The notes under the pieces are model-generated. The model did no database searches and was not told the DNA's origin. It saw only the letters and a program-made list of their open reading frames with translations. Source: Anaerolineae bacterium (GTDB taxonomy: Bacteria; Chloroflexota; Anaerolineae; J102). From it: a DNA stretch of 48,438 nucleotides. This document shows, one piece after another, positions 25,817-34,723 of this stretch; positions within the stretch are counted from its first letter, which is position 1, and each line of letters starts with the position of its first letter. The translations under genes and the position numbers were made by a program. The stretch is taken from NCBI GenBank assembly GCA_027002405.1, contig JALWZT010000241.1, forward strand, positions 1 to 48,438. Direction: 5' to 3'.

Positions 25817-27259
25817 ATGAAGCATCGTAGCAGGCTCCTTCTGCCCATCACAATTTTGCTGTTAGCTTTGGCGGTGATGATTGTGGCAGGTTGTAGTCAA
25901 CAGCAAGCAGCTAGCGAGGGGGGGCAAAAAGTGGTGGAAGTGACCAAAGTGGTCGAGGTCACCAAGGTGGTGGAAGTGCAGAAGGAAAAGGAGGCTGAGG
26001 TGACGATTCCGGAAGGGGCTACGGTGATTAACTTCTGGCATGCCTTTGGCGGCGGTCGCAAGCTGCTCATCCAGCGCATGGTGGATGACTTTAACTACAC
26101 CCATCCCAAGATTTTCGTGAAGGTCGAAAACAAAGGCTCCTACCGCGACACTCTGAATGCGGCCATCCTGGCTGCCCAGCAGGGCAATCCTCCTCACATT
26201 GTCCAGATCTTCGAGGTGGGGTCCCAGTTGGCGTTGGATTCGGGCATCTTTGTCCCCTTCGAGGACAACGCGCCCTCCTGGGCCCATACCGAAGACCTGA
26301 TCCCAGGCGTGGCGGACTACTACAACTTCGGCGGCAAGTTCTATTCCATGCCCTGGAACTCGTCGAATCCCATCCTCTATTACAACAAGGATATCTTCCG
26401 CAAAGCGGGGTTGGACCCGGAGAAGCCGCCGGAAACTTTCGAAGAGATGCTGCAGGTGTGTGATAAGATCGTGAGCAGCGGCGCGGCCAAGAACTGCGTG
26501 TCCTGGCCTTTGCATAGCTGGTTCTTTGAACAATGGATGGCCAACATGGGCGCGGAACTGGCCAACAATGGCAATGGCCGCGATGCCCGGGCCACGGAAG
26601 TCAACCTCACCAGCGACGCGGCCAAGGAGATCGTCTCCTGGTGGAAGGAGATGTACGACAAGGGCTATTACGCCTACAGCGGCAAGCTGGAAGACTGGGA
26701 TGGTGCGGATGCCATCTTTGTTTCGGGCCAGGCCGCGATGGAAATCACCTCCACCTCGGATGTGGTGAATCGGCAGCGGGACGCGGCCCAGAATGGCTTT
26801 GAGCTGGGCACGGGGTACCTGCCCTATCCTGCGGATAGCGGTCGCCATGGCGTGATCGTGGGTGGTGCCAGCCTGTGGATCTCCGGCGGACATCCGGAAG
26901 AGGAAATGAAGGCCGCCACGGAATTTGTCACCTGGTTCACCAATGTGGAAAACGCGATCCGCTGGCACAAAGGCACAGGCTACTTCCCCATCCGCAAGAC
27001 CGCGGTGGATGTATTGGAGAAGGAAGACTGGTTCGAGCGCAATCCTGCGTATCGTGCGGCCTTTGATCAGTTGTTGAACACCAAGCAGGAACGGGCAACC
27101 CAGGGCGCGGTCATCGGCGCCTTCCCCGAAGTCCGCACCATCATCGAGCAAGCCATCGAGAAGGTGTTGGCAGGCCAGGCCAGCGTGGATGAGGCCTTGC
27201 AGGAGGCGAAGGAAAAGGCCGACAAGGCCATCCAGGACTACAACAAGTCGGTGGAGTAA
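25817..27259 (+). CDS. ABC sugar/glycerol-phosphate substrate-binding lipoprotein (UgpB-like)
   Basis: A 480-residue type I solute-binding protein. A lipobox VAGC (Cys26) ends the signal peptide. A short linker with three VVEVTK/VVEVQK repeats follows, common in Chloroflexota binding proteins. The mature domain starts at about residue 60 with TVINFWHAFGGGRKLLIQRMVDDFN, typical of the UgpB/MalE family. MPWNSSNPILYYNKDIFRKAGLDPEKPPETFEE is the family's hinge and ligand region. AAGGAGG gives an excellent ribosome-binding site. A terminator follows, so the binding protein is probably made in excess over the permeases 400 bases downstream. The ligand could be a sugar or a phosphodiester. Confidence 0.93.
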   Translation: MKHRSRLLLPITILLLALAVMIVAGCSQQQAASEGGQKVVEVTKVVEVTKVVEVQKEKEAEVTIPEGATVINFWHAFGGGRKLLIQRMVDDFNYTHPKIFVKVENKGSYRDTLNAAILAAQQGNPPHIVQIFEVGSQLALDSGIFVPFEDNAPSWAHTEDLIPGVADYYNFGGKFYSMPWNSSNPILYYNKDIFRKAGLDPEKPPETFEEMLQVCDKIVSSGAAKNCVSWPLHSWFFEQWMANMGAELANNGNGRDARATEVNLTSDAAKEIVSWWKEMYDKGYYAYSGKLEDWDGADAIFVSGQAAMEITSTSDVVNRQRDAAQNGFELGTGYLPYPADSGRHGVIVGGASLWISGGHPEEEMKAATEFVTWFTNVENAIRWHKGTGYFPIRKTAVDVLEKEDWFERNPAYRAAFDQLLNTKQERATQGAVIGAFPEVRTIIEQAIEKVLAGQASVDEALQEAKEKADKAIQDYNKSVE

Positions 27260-27280
27260 TCCCTGGCGCTGTCTCTCTCG

Positions 27281-27322
27281 GGCGGTTCGGCTTCGTTGGG
27301 AGGCCGAGCCGCCTCTTTGTTC
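27281..27322 (+). terminator. Rho-independent terminator after the binding-protein gene
   Basis: Stem GGCGGTTCGGC pairs with GCCGAGCCGCC (one G-U), with an 11-base loop, followed by TCTTTGTTCT. It lies 22 bases after the stop codon. Confidence 0.75.
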
Positions 27323-27324
27323 TA

Positions 27325-27668
27325 TCAACATAGCAGGCGCCACGAGCGACTATTCGTCGATACCCATGAAAACGCCTCGCGGCCAGGGCGGCGCGGGAAG
27401 CCGAGCACGTGATGCGTAATACGTGATGCGTAATGAGCTCACGTTTCACGTTTCACGCATCACGCCCGTTGCCGCCTCGCTCAACGTTGTCCTGAGGATC
27501 TCAATCCTAATCCTGATCCGAATCCTATTTACATAGCAGGCGAACGGCGGGCCACACCCGCGCCGATACCGAGGAAAATGGGAACGCAGATTTGCGCAGA
27601 TACAACGCAGATTCCTACTGATTACTGATAACTGATCACTGATTACTCCATTTACAAAGCAGGAGGTT
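27325..27668. repeat. Inverted scaffold unit and arrays between binding protein and permeases
   Basis: 27330-27539 is a scaffold unit with a GTGATGC/CACGTTT heptad hairpin, AATCCT hexamers and the edge TTTACATAGCAG. CGCAGAT repeats and a TGATNAC heptad array (27619-27648) follow, ending in TTTACAAAGCAG at the next gene's Shine-Dalgarno. Confidence 0.85.
27661..27666 (+). promoter_or_regulatory. Shine-Dalgarno built on a repeat edge
   Basis: AGGAGG, four bases before ATG 27671. Its first two bases are the end of the repeat edge AAAGCAG; GAGG belongs to the gene side. Confidence 0.7.
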
Positions 27669-27670
27669 TC

Positions 27671-28558
27671 ATGAGTACAGCCAAATTCAAAGGTCGATGG
27701 GCCCCCTGGCTTTTTTTGCTGCCCACGCTTATCATCCTGGCTCTCTTCCTGTATTATCCAGTCATCCAAACCTTCCGCCTTTCCTTCTATCGGGTGGCTT
27801 TTCTGGGGCTCAAAACGAAATTCGCGGGGTTGGAAAACTATATCGACCTTTTGCATGATAGCGCCTATCACCACACCGTAGGCGTCACCCTGGTCATTAC
27901 CACCGCGGTGGTTTTGCTGGGATTGGCCATCTCCCTGGCCATCTCCATGCTCGCGAACCAAAAGATCCACGGGGCGCAAGTGTACCGGTTCTTGCTCATC
28001 TGGCCCTTTGCCCTTTCCCCCGCGGTGGCGGGCGTGGTGTTTCTCTTCATGTTTTCTCCCGGGTTCGGCGCGGTGAACTATCTCACCTCTCTGGTCACCG
28101 GACATGAACTCAACTGGTTGGGAGACCCCACTCTGGCGATCATTCTGGTGATCATGGCCAGCGTGTGGAAAAATTTGGGGTACAACATCGTCTTCTACCT
28201 GGCTGCATTGCAGAATCTCAACACCGAAGTCCTGGAAGCCGCTTCCATTGATGGGGCGAATAGCTGGAAGCGCTTTTGGTACGTCACGTTTCCTCTCCTT
28301 TCGCCCATGACCTTTTTCCTGCTGATCACCAACATCACCTATTCGTTTTTCGATATCTTCGGCCTGGTGGATATCCTCACCAAAGGCGGGCCGCAGGATG
28401 CCACCAATGTAATGATCTACAATCTGTATCGAGACGCCTTTGAATACTACAAGACCGGCCTGGCTTCGGCTCAGTCGGTCATCCTCTTCTTACTGGTGGT
28501 GGTGATTACCCTGATTCAATTCCGCACCAGCGGCCGCCAGGTGCATTACGGAGGTTGA
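27671..28558 (+). CDS. ABC sugar transporter permease (UgpA/MalF-like)
   Basis: A 295-residue inner-membrane permease with six hydrophobic spans (first at about 10-32, APWLFLLPTLIILALFLYYP). The cytoplasmic EAA loop is EVLEAASIDGANSWKRFWYVTFPLLSP at about 190-217, which docks onto the ATPase. It is translated directly before the second permease, with the stop and start overlapping. It forms a heterodimer with the UgpE-like product and receives substrate from the upstream binding protein. No ATP-binding subunit is in the window; such importers often share an MsmK/UgpC-type ATPase encoded elsewhere. Confidence 0.93.
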   Translation: MSTAKFKGRWAPWLFLLPTLIILALFLYYPVIQTFRLSFYRVAFLGLKTKFAGLENYIDLLHDSAYHHTVGVTLVITTAVVLLGLAISLAISMLANQKIHGAQVYRFLLIWPFALSPAVAGVVFLFMFSPGFGAVNYLTSLVTGHELNWLGDPTLAIILVIMASVWKNLGYNIVFYLAALQNLNTEVLEAASIDGANSWKRFWYVTFPLLSPMTFFLLITNITYSFFDIFGLVDILTKGGPQDATNVMIYNLYRDAFEYYKTGLASAQSVILFLLVVVITLIQFRTSGRQVHYGG

Positions 28559-28560
28559 TG

Positions 28561-29397
28561 ATGCGACGCAAAACCCGAGACGAAATCCTCACCCACATCG
28601 CCTTAATTTTCATTGTCCTGCTGGTGATGGCGCCCGTGCTTTTTGCCCTGGCTAAATCGACCCAAACCCGGGCCGAAGTGTATCATTTCCCCCCGAAACT
28701 GGGCTTTGGTACGGCTGGCTTTTTCAATTACAAGGTGGCCTGGACTCAATTCGACCTGGGATTATACATGAAGAACACCCTCATCGTGGCGGGCATTGTC
28801 ATGTTCTTCAAGACCCTCTTTTCTATGCTGGCGGGGCTGGCCCTGGTTTATTATGAATTCCCCTTAAAAGAGTGGGTGTTTTATTTCATCCTCTTTACCC
28901 TGATGATGCCCACCGAAATTATGATTGTCGCCCTCTTTAACGAAGTTTCCAATATGGCTAAAGCCCTGAGCCTGGAAAACAGCTACGCGGTGCTTACGGT
29001 GCCCTTCCTGGCCAGCGCCACAGGGGTTTTCCTGTTCCGACAGCATTTTTCCAGCATCCCGAGTGAACTGGCCGATGCAGCTCGGGTGGACGGTGCGGGC
29101 CCCTTGCGTTTCCTGTGGAGCATCCTGGTGCCCATTTCCTGGAACGCCATCGCCGCGCTGGGCCTCATCCAGTTCATCTACATGTGGAATCAATACATCT
29201 GGCCCCTGGTCATCATTCGCGAAAATAAAATGCAATTGATCCAGGTGGGGCTGCGGGGTTTGACCAACCAACAAGACACCACCAATTGGGGCCTGGTGAT
29301 GGCAGCCGCTATCCTCGCCATGATCCCCCCCATGGTGATCTTCCTCCTGCTACAGGAGCAATTCACCAAAGGTTTTGCCCTGGGCCAGGAGAAATGA
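28561..29397 (+). CDS. ABC sugar transporter permease (UgpE/MalG-like)
   Basis: A 278-residue permease partner of the preceding one. The start at 28561 has GGAGG at six-base spacing; 28558 is closer but too near the Shine-Dalgarno. The six spans include ALIFIVLLVMAPVLFALA at the N-terminus. The EAA loop ELADAARVDGAGPLRFLWSILVPIS is at about 178-202. IQFIYMWNQYIWPLVII is the following span. The C-terminus has LLLQEQFTKGFALGQEK, a typical MalG/UgpE ending. It completes the transmembrane pair of the importer. Confidence 0.93.
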   Translation: MRRKTRDEILTHIALIFIVLLVMAPVLFALAKSTQTRAEVYHFPPKLGFGTAGFFNYKVAWTQFDLGLYMKNTLIVAGIVMFFKTLFSMLAGLALVYYEFPLKEWVFYFILFTLMMPTEIMIVALFNEVSNMAKALSLENSYAVLTVPFLASATGVFLFRQHFSSIPSELADAARVDGAGPLRFLWSILVPISWNAIAALGLIQFIYMWNQYIWPLVIIRENKMQLIQVGLRGLTNQQDTTNWGLVMAAAILAMIPPMVIFLLLQEQFTKGFALGQEK

Positions 29398-29424
29398 GGT
29401 GCGGGCTATCTTGAGCGTCCATAA

Positions 29425-29930
29425 ATAACTTCTATTTTCAAGGCAGTCACCATGAGCCACGGCTCGCCAATACCGAGGAAAAGGGAACGCAGATTTTCGC
29501 AGATGCGACGCAGATTACGCAGATGTCGTCATGCTGAGCGACCGAAGGGAGCGAAGCATCTAGCGAGCGAAGCGAGCGCCATGCCGTGATCTTTGCGCTT
29601 CGCTAGATTCCTCGGTCGCTGCGCTCCCTCGGAATGACGTCGCGAGGCTCTATTTTCAAAGCAGTCACCATGAGCCACGGCTCGCCAATACCGAGGAAAA
29701 TGAGAACGCAGATTTTCGCAGATGCGACGCAGATTACGCAGATGTCGTCATGCTGAGCGACCGAAGGGAGCGAAGCATCTAGCGAGCGAAGCGAGCGCCA
29801 TGCCGTGATCTTTGCGCTTCGCTAGATTCCTCGGTCGCTTCGCTCCCTCGGAATGACGTTGCGAGGCTCTACTGATTACTGATAACTGATCACTGATTAC
29901 TTTATTTTCATAGCAGCCCCACCTATTTTT
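29425..29930. repeat. 218-base tandem duplication of a hairpin module plus heptad array
   Basis: The block starting TATTTTCAAGGCAGTCACCA at 29433 is repeated from 29651 with few changes. Each copy holds GAGCCACGGCTC, CGCAGATN arrays and the long TCATGCTGAGCGACCGAAGG hairpin. A TGATNAC array (29873-29902) and the edge TTTTCATAGCAG follow. There is no gene in 29398-29992. Confidence 0.9.
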
Positions 29931-29952
29931 TGCTATTTTTACAGGGAAAAAT

Positions 29953-29982
29953 TTGACTATGGAGTAAGAGGCGTGCTATAAT
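29953..29982 (+). promoter_or_regulatory. sufR promoter, near leaderless
   Basis: TTGACT (29953-29958) and TATAAT (29977-29982) have 18-base spacing. ATG 29993 lies ten bases after the -10, so the transcript should begin within about four bases of the start codon. Confidence 0.75.
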
Positions 29983-29992
29983 CCCTCTCACC

Positions 29993-30676
29993 ATGAGCAC
30001 CCTCTACCATCGCCTGGACGATTCCCCCCGGGGGCAAATTATCAAACTGCTGCAGCGCCACGGGCCTATGGGCATCAAAGAGATGCGTCGGGCCCTGGGG
30101 GTCAGTGATACGGCCATCCGTCAGCAATTGCAGCGGTTGATCGCGGATGGTTTGGTGACCTCGCAAAAAGCTTCCAGCAAAGGCCGGGGCCGGCCAGGCC
30201 GGATGTACGTGCTTACAGATCAGGCTCGGCATCTTTTTGCCTGTGAATGTGAAACCCTGGCCCTGGCTTTGTACAACGAATTGCTGCTGGACCAGGGCCC
30301 GGAAGTGGTGCAGCGTTTGTTGGATCGAGTGGGCCAGAAGCTGGCCGCCCAATATCGGGCCCAGGTACAGGGTCGGGCCTTGCAAGAGCGCGTGCGCATG
30401 TACGCCCGCCTCCTCGATGAGCGTGGCATCATGGCCGAAGTCGCGGAGGAGGATGATGGTTTTGTGCTTCACGAGTTCAATTGTCCCTATCATGAACTGG
30501 CCTCGGCGCATACGGAGATCTGCGAGATGGAACAGAAGATGCTTTCGGACGTGTTGGGCGCCGAGGTCGAGCTCACTCACAAAATTGTAGAGGGACATCA
30601 CCGCTGCTCCTTTGTGGTCAAACGTCCTGCATCCAGCGCACAAGAAACCATCGCGTTCCAGGTGCCATCCCGGTAA
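29993..30676 (+). CDS. sufR: SufR-type Fe-S-sensing transcriptional regulator
   Basis: A 227-residue regulator of the suf operon. Residues about 10-75 form a winged helix (GQIIKLLQRHGPMGIKEMRRALGVSDTAIRQQLQRLIADGLV), and KGRGRPGRMYVLT is the wing. The C-terminal half carries C164-x12-C177-x27-C205, the three-cysteine pattern of SufR proteins that bind an Fe-S cluster and repress suf when clusters are plentiful. The N-terminal wing lacks extra domains, and the length is usual. It is placed 52 bases before sufC on the same strand and transcribed from a strong TTGACT/TATAAT promoter. I see no clear SufR operator; the gap before the promoter is mostly repeats. Confidence 0.9.
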   Translation: MSTLYHRLDDSPRGQIIKLLQRHGPMGIKEMRRALGVSDTAIRQQLQRLIADGLVTSQKASSKGRGRPGRMYVLTDQARHLFACECETLALALYNELLLDQGPEVVQRLLDRVGQKLAAQYRAQVQGRALQERVRMYARLLDERGIMAEVAEEDDGFVLHEFNCPYHELASAHTEICEMEQKMLSDVLGAEVELTHKIVEGHHRCSFVVKRPASSAQETIAFQVPSR

Positions 30677-30728
30677 CGCGTCATCCTGAACCAATCACTA
30701 TCCTGAATCCAAGGAGACATGATCCACC

Positions 30729-31547
30729 ATGACCGCCGTACTTGAAATCAAAGACCTCCACGCTTCCGTGGAAGGCAAAGAGATCCTGAAAGGCGTCAAT
30801 CTAACGATTCGCCAGGGCGAAGTCCATGCGCTCATGGGCCCGAACGGCTCGGGCAAGAGCACCCTGGGCTATGTCATCGCCGGGCACCCCCATTACGAAG
30901 TCACCCAAGGCGACATCCTCTTCAATGGCGAGAGCATCCTGGACCTGGCGCCCGACGAACGGGCCAAGCTGGGCATCTTTCTCGCGTTCCAATATCCTGT
31001 CGCCATCCCCGGCGTCAGCTTCGCCAACTTCCTGCGCGCGGCCGTCAGCAGCGTGCGCGGCTATCGCGACCGCGTGCGAGAGGAGATGGAGCGCACAGGG
31101 CAATGGAAAGAGGTCGGTTCTGAACTCATCCCCATGCGCGAGTTTCGTCGGGAACTGTTGGAGACCATGGACCGCTTCAACGTGGACCGCTCCTTTGCCC
31201 GCCGTTATCTGAATGATGGCTTCAGCGGCGGGGAAAAGAAACGGGGCGAGGTCCTGCAAATGGCCATGCTCAAGCCCAAGATCGCGATTTTGGATGAAAG
31301 CGATTCGGGCCTGGATATCGACGCGCTGCGCGTCGTGGCGGATGGCATCAACAAGCTGGTGGCCGACGGCATGGGCGCGCTGCTCATCACCCACTATCAG
31401 CGCATCCTCAATTACGTCAAGCCCGATAAGGTCAGCGTGTTCTACGATGGCCGGGTCGTGCTCACCGGCGGGCCCGAAGTCGCCCACATGCTGGAAGAAA
31501 AAGGCTACGGCTGGGTGGAAGAACACCTGGAAGAACTGAGCAGGTAG
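30729..31547 (+). CDS. sufC: Fe-S cluster assembly ATPase SufC
   Basis: ATPase of the SufBC2D scaffold that builds [4Fe-4S] clusters. 272 residues, slightly longer than the usual 250-260. Walker A is GPNGSGKST at about 37-45, the Q-loop is in [13 protein letters not shown], the signature is [17 protein letters not shown], and Walker B is [15 protein letters not shown] with the SufC-specific DESDSGLD. The His switch is [10 protein letters not shown]. The extra length is a helical insert around [21 protein letters not shown] lies rather far (about 11 bases) from the ATG. An out-of-frame ATG lies in between. Confidence 0.96.
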   Translation: MTAVLEIKDLHASVEGKEILKGVNLTIRQGEVHALMGPNGSGKSTLGYVIAGHPHYEVTQGDILFNGESILDLAPDERAKLGIFLAFQYPVAIPGVSFANFLRAAVSSVRGYRDRVREEMERTGQWKEVGSELIPMREFRRELLETMDRFNVDRSFARRYLNDGFSGGEKKRGEVLQMAMLKPKIAILDESDSGLDIDALRVVADGINKLVADGMGALLITHYQRILNYVKPDKVSVFYDGRVVLTGGPEVAHMLEEKGYGWVEEHLEELSR

Positions 31548-31740
31548 GTAATTGTCAATGGCTAATTGTCAATAGCTAATTATCAATGGCTATTGTCAAT
31601 GGCTCATGGTCAATGAAGGCGTGGCTCATTTTTGGTATTTGATATTCGATTCACCCCGAAAGAGGGCCAATATCCAGTACCCAATACCCAATATCCAATA
31701 TCCAATTTTGACCATGCCTCACGGTGAACCGTGAACCCCA
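31548..31740. repeat. Heptad arrays between sufC and sufB
   Basis: 31550-31613 is a 14-base (2 x 7) array of TAATTGTCAATGGC with changes. 31667-31708 is a CCAATAT/CCAATAC heptad array of about six copies. Neither motif is found elsewhere in the window. The true sufB start and ribosome-binding site (ACAGGAG) follow at 31745-31757. Confidence 0.9.
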
Positions 31741-31756
31741 CCAACAGGAGTAACCT

Positions 31757-33178
31757 ATGGCTACTGAAGCAGATCTCAAAGCCCTGGAAGGCCTGAAAGA
31801 AGAATACGAGTACGGTTGGAAGACCGAAGGTGTCCAGTATGCCTACGTCGCCCGTAAGGGGCTGGATCATGAGATTATCGATCAGATCTCCGATATGAAG
31901 GGCGAGCCCGATTGGATGCGGGAGTTTCGCCATAAGGCCCTGGATATCTTCTGGGCCAAGCCCATGCCCACCTGGGGCCCGGACCTCAGCGAGATCGATT
32001 TCGACGACATCTACTACTACATCAAGCCCACCGAGATGGAAAGCAAGGGCGATTGGGATGATGTGCCCGCGTATATCCGCGAGACCTTCGACCGACTGGG
32101 CGTGCCCGAAGCGGAACGCAAATTCCTGGCCGGGCTGGGGGCCCAATTCGAATCGGAGATGGTGTATCATTCCCTGCGTAAGGAATGGGAAAAGCTGGGT
32201 GTGATCTTCCTCAGTATCGAGGACGGTCTGAAAGAGCACCCCGATCTGTTCCGGGAATACTTCGCCACCGTGGTGCCCCCCACGGACAACAAATTCGCGG
32301 CCCTGAACAGCGCGGTGTGGTCAGGGGGTTCCTTCATCTATGTGCCCCCGGGCGTGAAGCTGGATATCCCCCTGCAAGCCTACTTCCGCATCAACGCAGA
32401 GGCCGTAGGCCAGTTCGAACGGACCTTGATCATCGTGGATGAGGGCGCGAGCGTGCACTACATCGAAGGCTGCACCGCGCCCATCTACGACAAGAACAGT
32501 CTGCACACCGGCGTCATCGAGATCATCGTCAAGAAGAACGCGCGTATGCGCTACACCACGGTGCAAAACTGGTCCCACAATGTTTACAACCTGGTCACCC
32601 AGCGGGCCCTGGCCTACGAGGGAGCCACCATGGAATGGGTGGATAGCAACCTGGGCTCCCGCATCACCATGAAATACCCCGCGGTGATCATGCTGGGCGA
32701 GCGGGCCCATGGCGAGGTGCTTAGCATGGCCTTTGCCGGCAAGGGCCAGATCCAGGACGCGGGCGGCAAGGTCATCCACGCCGCGCCCAACACGTCGTCC
32801 AAGATCATTTCCAAATCCATCAGCAAAGATGGCGGCCGGGCCTCCTATCGCGGCCTGCTCAAGGTCGCCCGGGGCGCACATGGGGCCAAATCGCAAGTGG
32901 TATGCGATGCCTTGCTTCTGGACCCCGAATCCCGGTCCGATACCTACCCCTACATCGAGATCGCGGAAGATGATGTCGAGGTCGGGCATGAGGCCTCGGT
33001 GAGCAAGATCAACGAAGAACAGCTCTTCTACCTGATGAGCCGCGGCATTCCCGAAGAAGATGCCATGGCCATGATCGTGGGCGGCTTCATCGAACCCCTG
33101 GTCAAAGAACTGCCCATGGAATACGCGGTGGAACTCAACCGCCTGATCCAGTTGCAGATGGAAGGGAGCATTGGGTAA
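31757..33178 (+). CDS. sufB: Fe-S cluster assembly scaffold protein SufB
   Basis: Core scaffold subunit of SufBC2D, 473 residues. It has the N-terminal [22 protein letters not shown] motif that is diagnostic for Suf[22 protein letters not shown] follows, and then a right-handed beta-helix core (about 190-400). [17 protein letters not shown] carries the conserved Cys region, and [34 protein letters not shown] contains the candidate catalytic Glu and His residues near the SufD interface. The C-terminal helical domain ends in [11 protein letters not shown]. The length is normal. Confidence 0.96.
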   Translation: MATEADLKALEGLKEEYEYGWKTEGVQYAYVARKGLDHEIIDQISDMKGEPDWMREFRHKALDIFWAKPMPTWGPDLSEIDFDDIYYYIKPTEMESKGDWDDVPAYIRETFDRLGVPEAERKFLAGLGAQFESEMVYHSLRKEWEKLGVIFLSIEDGLKEHPDLFREYFATVVPPTDNKFAALNSAVWSGGSFIYVPPGVKLDIPLQAYFRINAEAVGQFERTLIIVDEGASVHYIEGCTAPIYDKNSLHTGVIEIIVKKNARMRYTTVQNWSHNVYNLVTQRALAYEGATMEWVDSNLGSRITMKYPAVIMLGERAHGEVLSMAFAGKGQIQDAGGKVIHAAPNTSSKIISKSISKDGGRASYRGLLKVARGAHGAKSQVVCDALLLDPESRSDTYPYIEIAEDDVEVGHEASVSKINEEQLFYLMSRGIPEEDAMAMIVGGFIEPLVKELPMEYAVELNRLIQLQMEGSIG

Positions 33179-33257
33179 CGTCAAGCGTAAAACGTCAAAC
33201 GTCAAACGGCAGGATACGATAGACTTCCCCTGACGTTTGACGCATGACGTTTGACGC
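33179..33257. repeat. Heptad hairpin between sufB and sufD
   Basis: The left arm is ACGTCAA/GCGTAAA heptads at 33179-33211, and the right arm is GACGTTT/GACGCAT heptads at 33231-33257. The arms are complementary, so the spacer can fold into an imperfect hairpin with a loop of about 20 bases. The array occupies nearly the whole gap. Confidence 0.85.
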
Positions 33258-33279
33258 CCTTTGCACAGGGAGAAAAACG

Positions 33280-34602
33280 ATGATGACAACAAAAACCATG
33301 ACAGCAACCCCTATTTCGGTCGCGGCGGTTCAGGCTATCAGCGACCGTTATAACGAACCGGCATGGCTGCGGCAGGCCCGGCTCGCGGCCTGGGAGGTTT
33401 TTGCAGCCACGCCCTGGCCCACTTATAAAGAAGAAACCTGGCGCCGCACCCGTTTGACCGGCTTTAAGCTGGAAAATTATGGCCTGCCGCAGGCTCCGGA
33501 ACGCGTTTACGATTCCCGAGAAGCCCTGCCCGCGGATCTGCGGGAGGAATTGGCCAAGATCGACAGCGCCGGTGCTTTGATTTTGCAAAATGGTCGGGTT
33601 GTGTACCATGAGCTGGACGCCCATTTGATGGAAAAAGGCGTGGTTTTCACAGACCTGCGCACCGCGCTGGAGCAGCATCAAGAATTGGTGAAGGTGCATC
33701 TGGGGGCTCAGGTTCCGGCTACCGAAAATAAATTCGCGGCCCTACACAACGCCCTGTGGCACAACGGCACCTTTCTTTATCTGCCCCCTCATGTGGTGGT
33801 GGAAAAGCCCTTACAAGTGCTGGTCCAGCAAGACGCGGGCGCGGCTCACTTCCATCATACGCTGCTGATCGGCGAAGAAGATAGCGAGGCCGTGATTGTG
33901 GAAGATTTCCGCGGGGCCAGAGAGGGTATGAGCGACAGCGTGGCCGAAGTCTTCACCCGCGCGGCCGCGCGGCTTCATTACCTGCGCCTGCAGAACCTGG
34001 ACGAGACCGCCTGGAACTTCGGCACCCAGCGCATCAGCACGGGCCGAGACGCGCTCTATCGCCATCTGCAGGCCAGTTGGGGCAGCAAGTTGAGCAAGGT
34101 GTGGATTGATCTGGAGCTGGAGGAACCGGGCGGCCATGGCGAGTTGCTCGGGCTTTACTTCCCCCAGGATCATCAGCACATCGACCACCACACCAATCAG
34201 AACCATCGCGTGCCTCATTGCACCAGCGATCTGCTCTTCAAGGGCGCGTTGGATGACCACGCCCGTTCCGTCTACCAGGGGCTGATCCGGGTCTGGCCCG
34301 GCGCGCAGAAGACCGACGCGTATCAGAAAAACGACAATCTCATCCTCAGCGATCACGCCCGGGCCGATTCCATCCCCGGGCTGGAGATCGAAGCGGACGA
34401 CGTGCGCTGCACCCACGGCGCCACCAGCGCCAAAGTGCCGGAAGAATACATCTTCTATCTCATGGCCCGGGGCATCGACCGCCGCACCGCCATGCGCATG
34501 ATCGTCCAGGGCTTCTTCGAAGAGGTCCTCAACCGGGTGCCGGTGCCCGGCGTGCGCAACAAGCTGGAAGCCGAAATCGCCCATCGCGTCGGTATTGAAT
34601 AG
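33280..34602 (+). CDS. sufD: Fe-S cluster assembly scaffold protein SufD
   Basis: Paralogue of SufB and partner in SufBC2D, 440 residues from the ATG at 33280 (an AGGGAGAAA ribosome-binding site lies just upstream; the longer frame reads repeat DNA). The N-terminal helical part has WLRQARLAAWEVFAATPWPTYKEETWRRTRL. The beta-helix core includes FAALHNALWHNGTFLYLPPHVVVEKPLQVL. The C-terminal ADDVRCTHGATSAKVPEEYIFYLMARGI, with the conserved cysteine-histidine pair (C-x-H-G), is the SufD/SufB interface. RVGIE ends the protein directly before the hexamer array. Confidence 0.95.
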   Translation: MMTTKTMTATPISVAAVQAISDRYNEPAWLRQARLAAWEVFAATPWPTYKEETWRRTRLTGFKLENYGLPQAPERVYDSREALPADLREELAKIDSAGALILQNGRVVYHELDAHLMEKGVVFTDLRTALEQHQELVKVHLGAQVPATENKFAALHNALWHNGTFLYLPPHVVVEKPLQVLVQQDAGAAHFHHTLLIGEEDSEAVIVEDFRGAREGMSDSVAEVFTRAAARLHYLRLQNLDETAWNFGTQRISTGRDALYRHLQASWGSKLSKVWIDLELEEPGGHGELLGLYFPQDHQHIDHHTNQNHRVPHCTSDLLFKGALDDHARSVYQGLIRVWPGAQKTDAYQKNDNLILSDHARADSIPGLEIEADDVRCTHGATSAKVPEEYIFYLMARGIDRRTAMRMIVQGFFEEVLNRVPVPGVRNKLEAEIAHRVGIE

Positions 34603-34723
34603 GATCAGGATCAGGAGTAGGATTCGAGGTATAATATCCTCAATCCCAATCCCAATCCTAATCCTAATCCCAATCCTAATCCTAATCCTAATCCCAATCC
34701 CAATCCTAATCCCCAATCCTACC
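34603..34723. repeat. Telomere-like hexamer array between sufD and sufS
   Basis: GGATCA/GGAGTA-type hexamers (34603-34628) are followed by TATAATA and then about fourteen AATCCN hexamers (AATCCC and AATCCT mixed, 34640-34720). The two halves are partly complementary. The array runs to within a few bases of the sufS ATG, leaving no Shine-Dalgarno. The TATAAT at 34630-34635 might be a promoter element, but with no -35 that I recognise. Confidence 0.9.

Noticed and set aside
25862-27343. 493-codon minus-strand open frame opposite the sugar-binding protein
   Set aside because: Antisense shadow; the plus strand has a lipobox, family motifs and a strong ribosome-binding site.
34595-34723. N-terminal extension of SufS reading PILILI repeats
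   Set aside because: It is the translation of the AATCCN hexamer array; homologous SufS proteins begin near MPDISHIRADFP.
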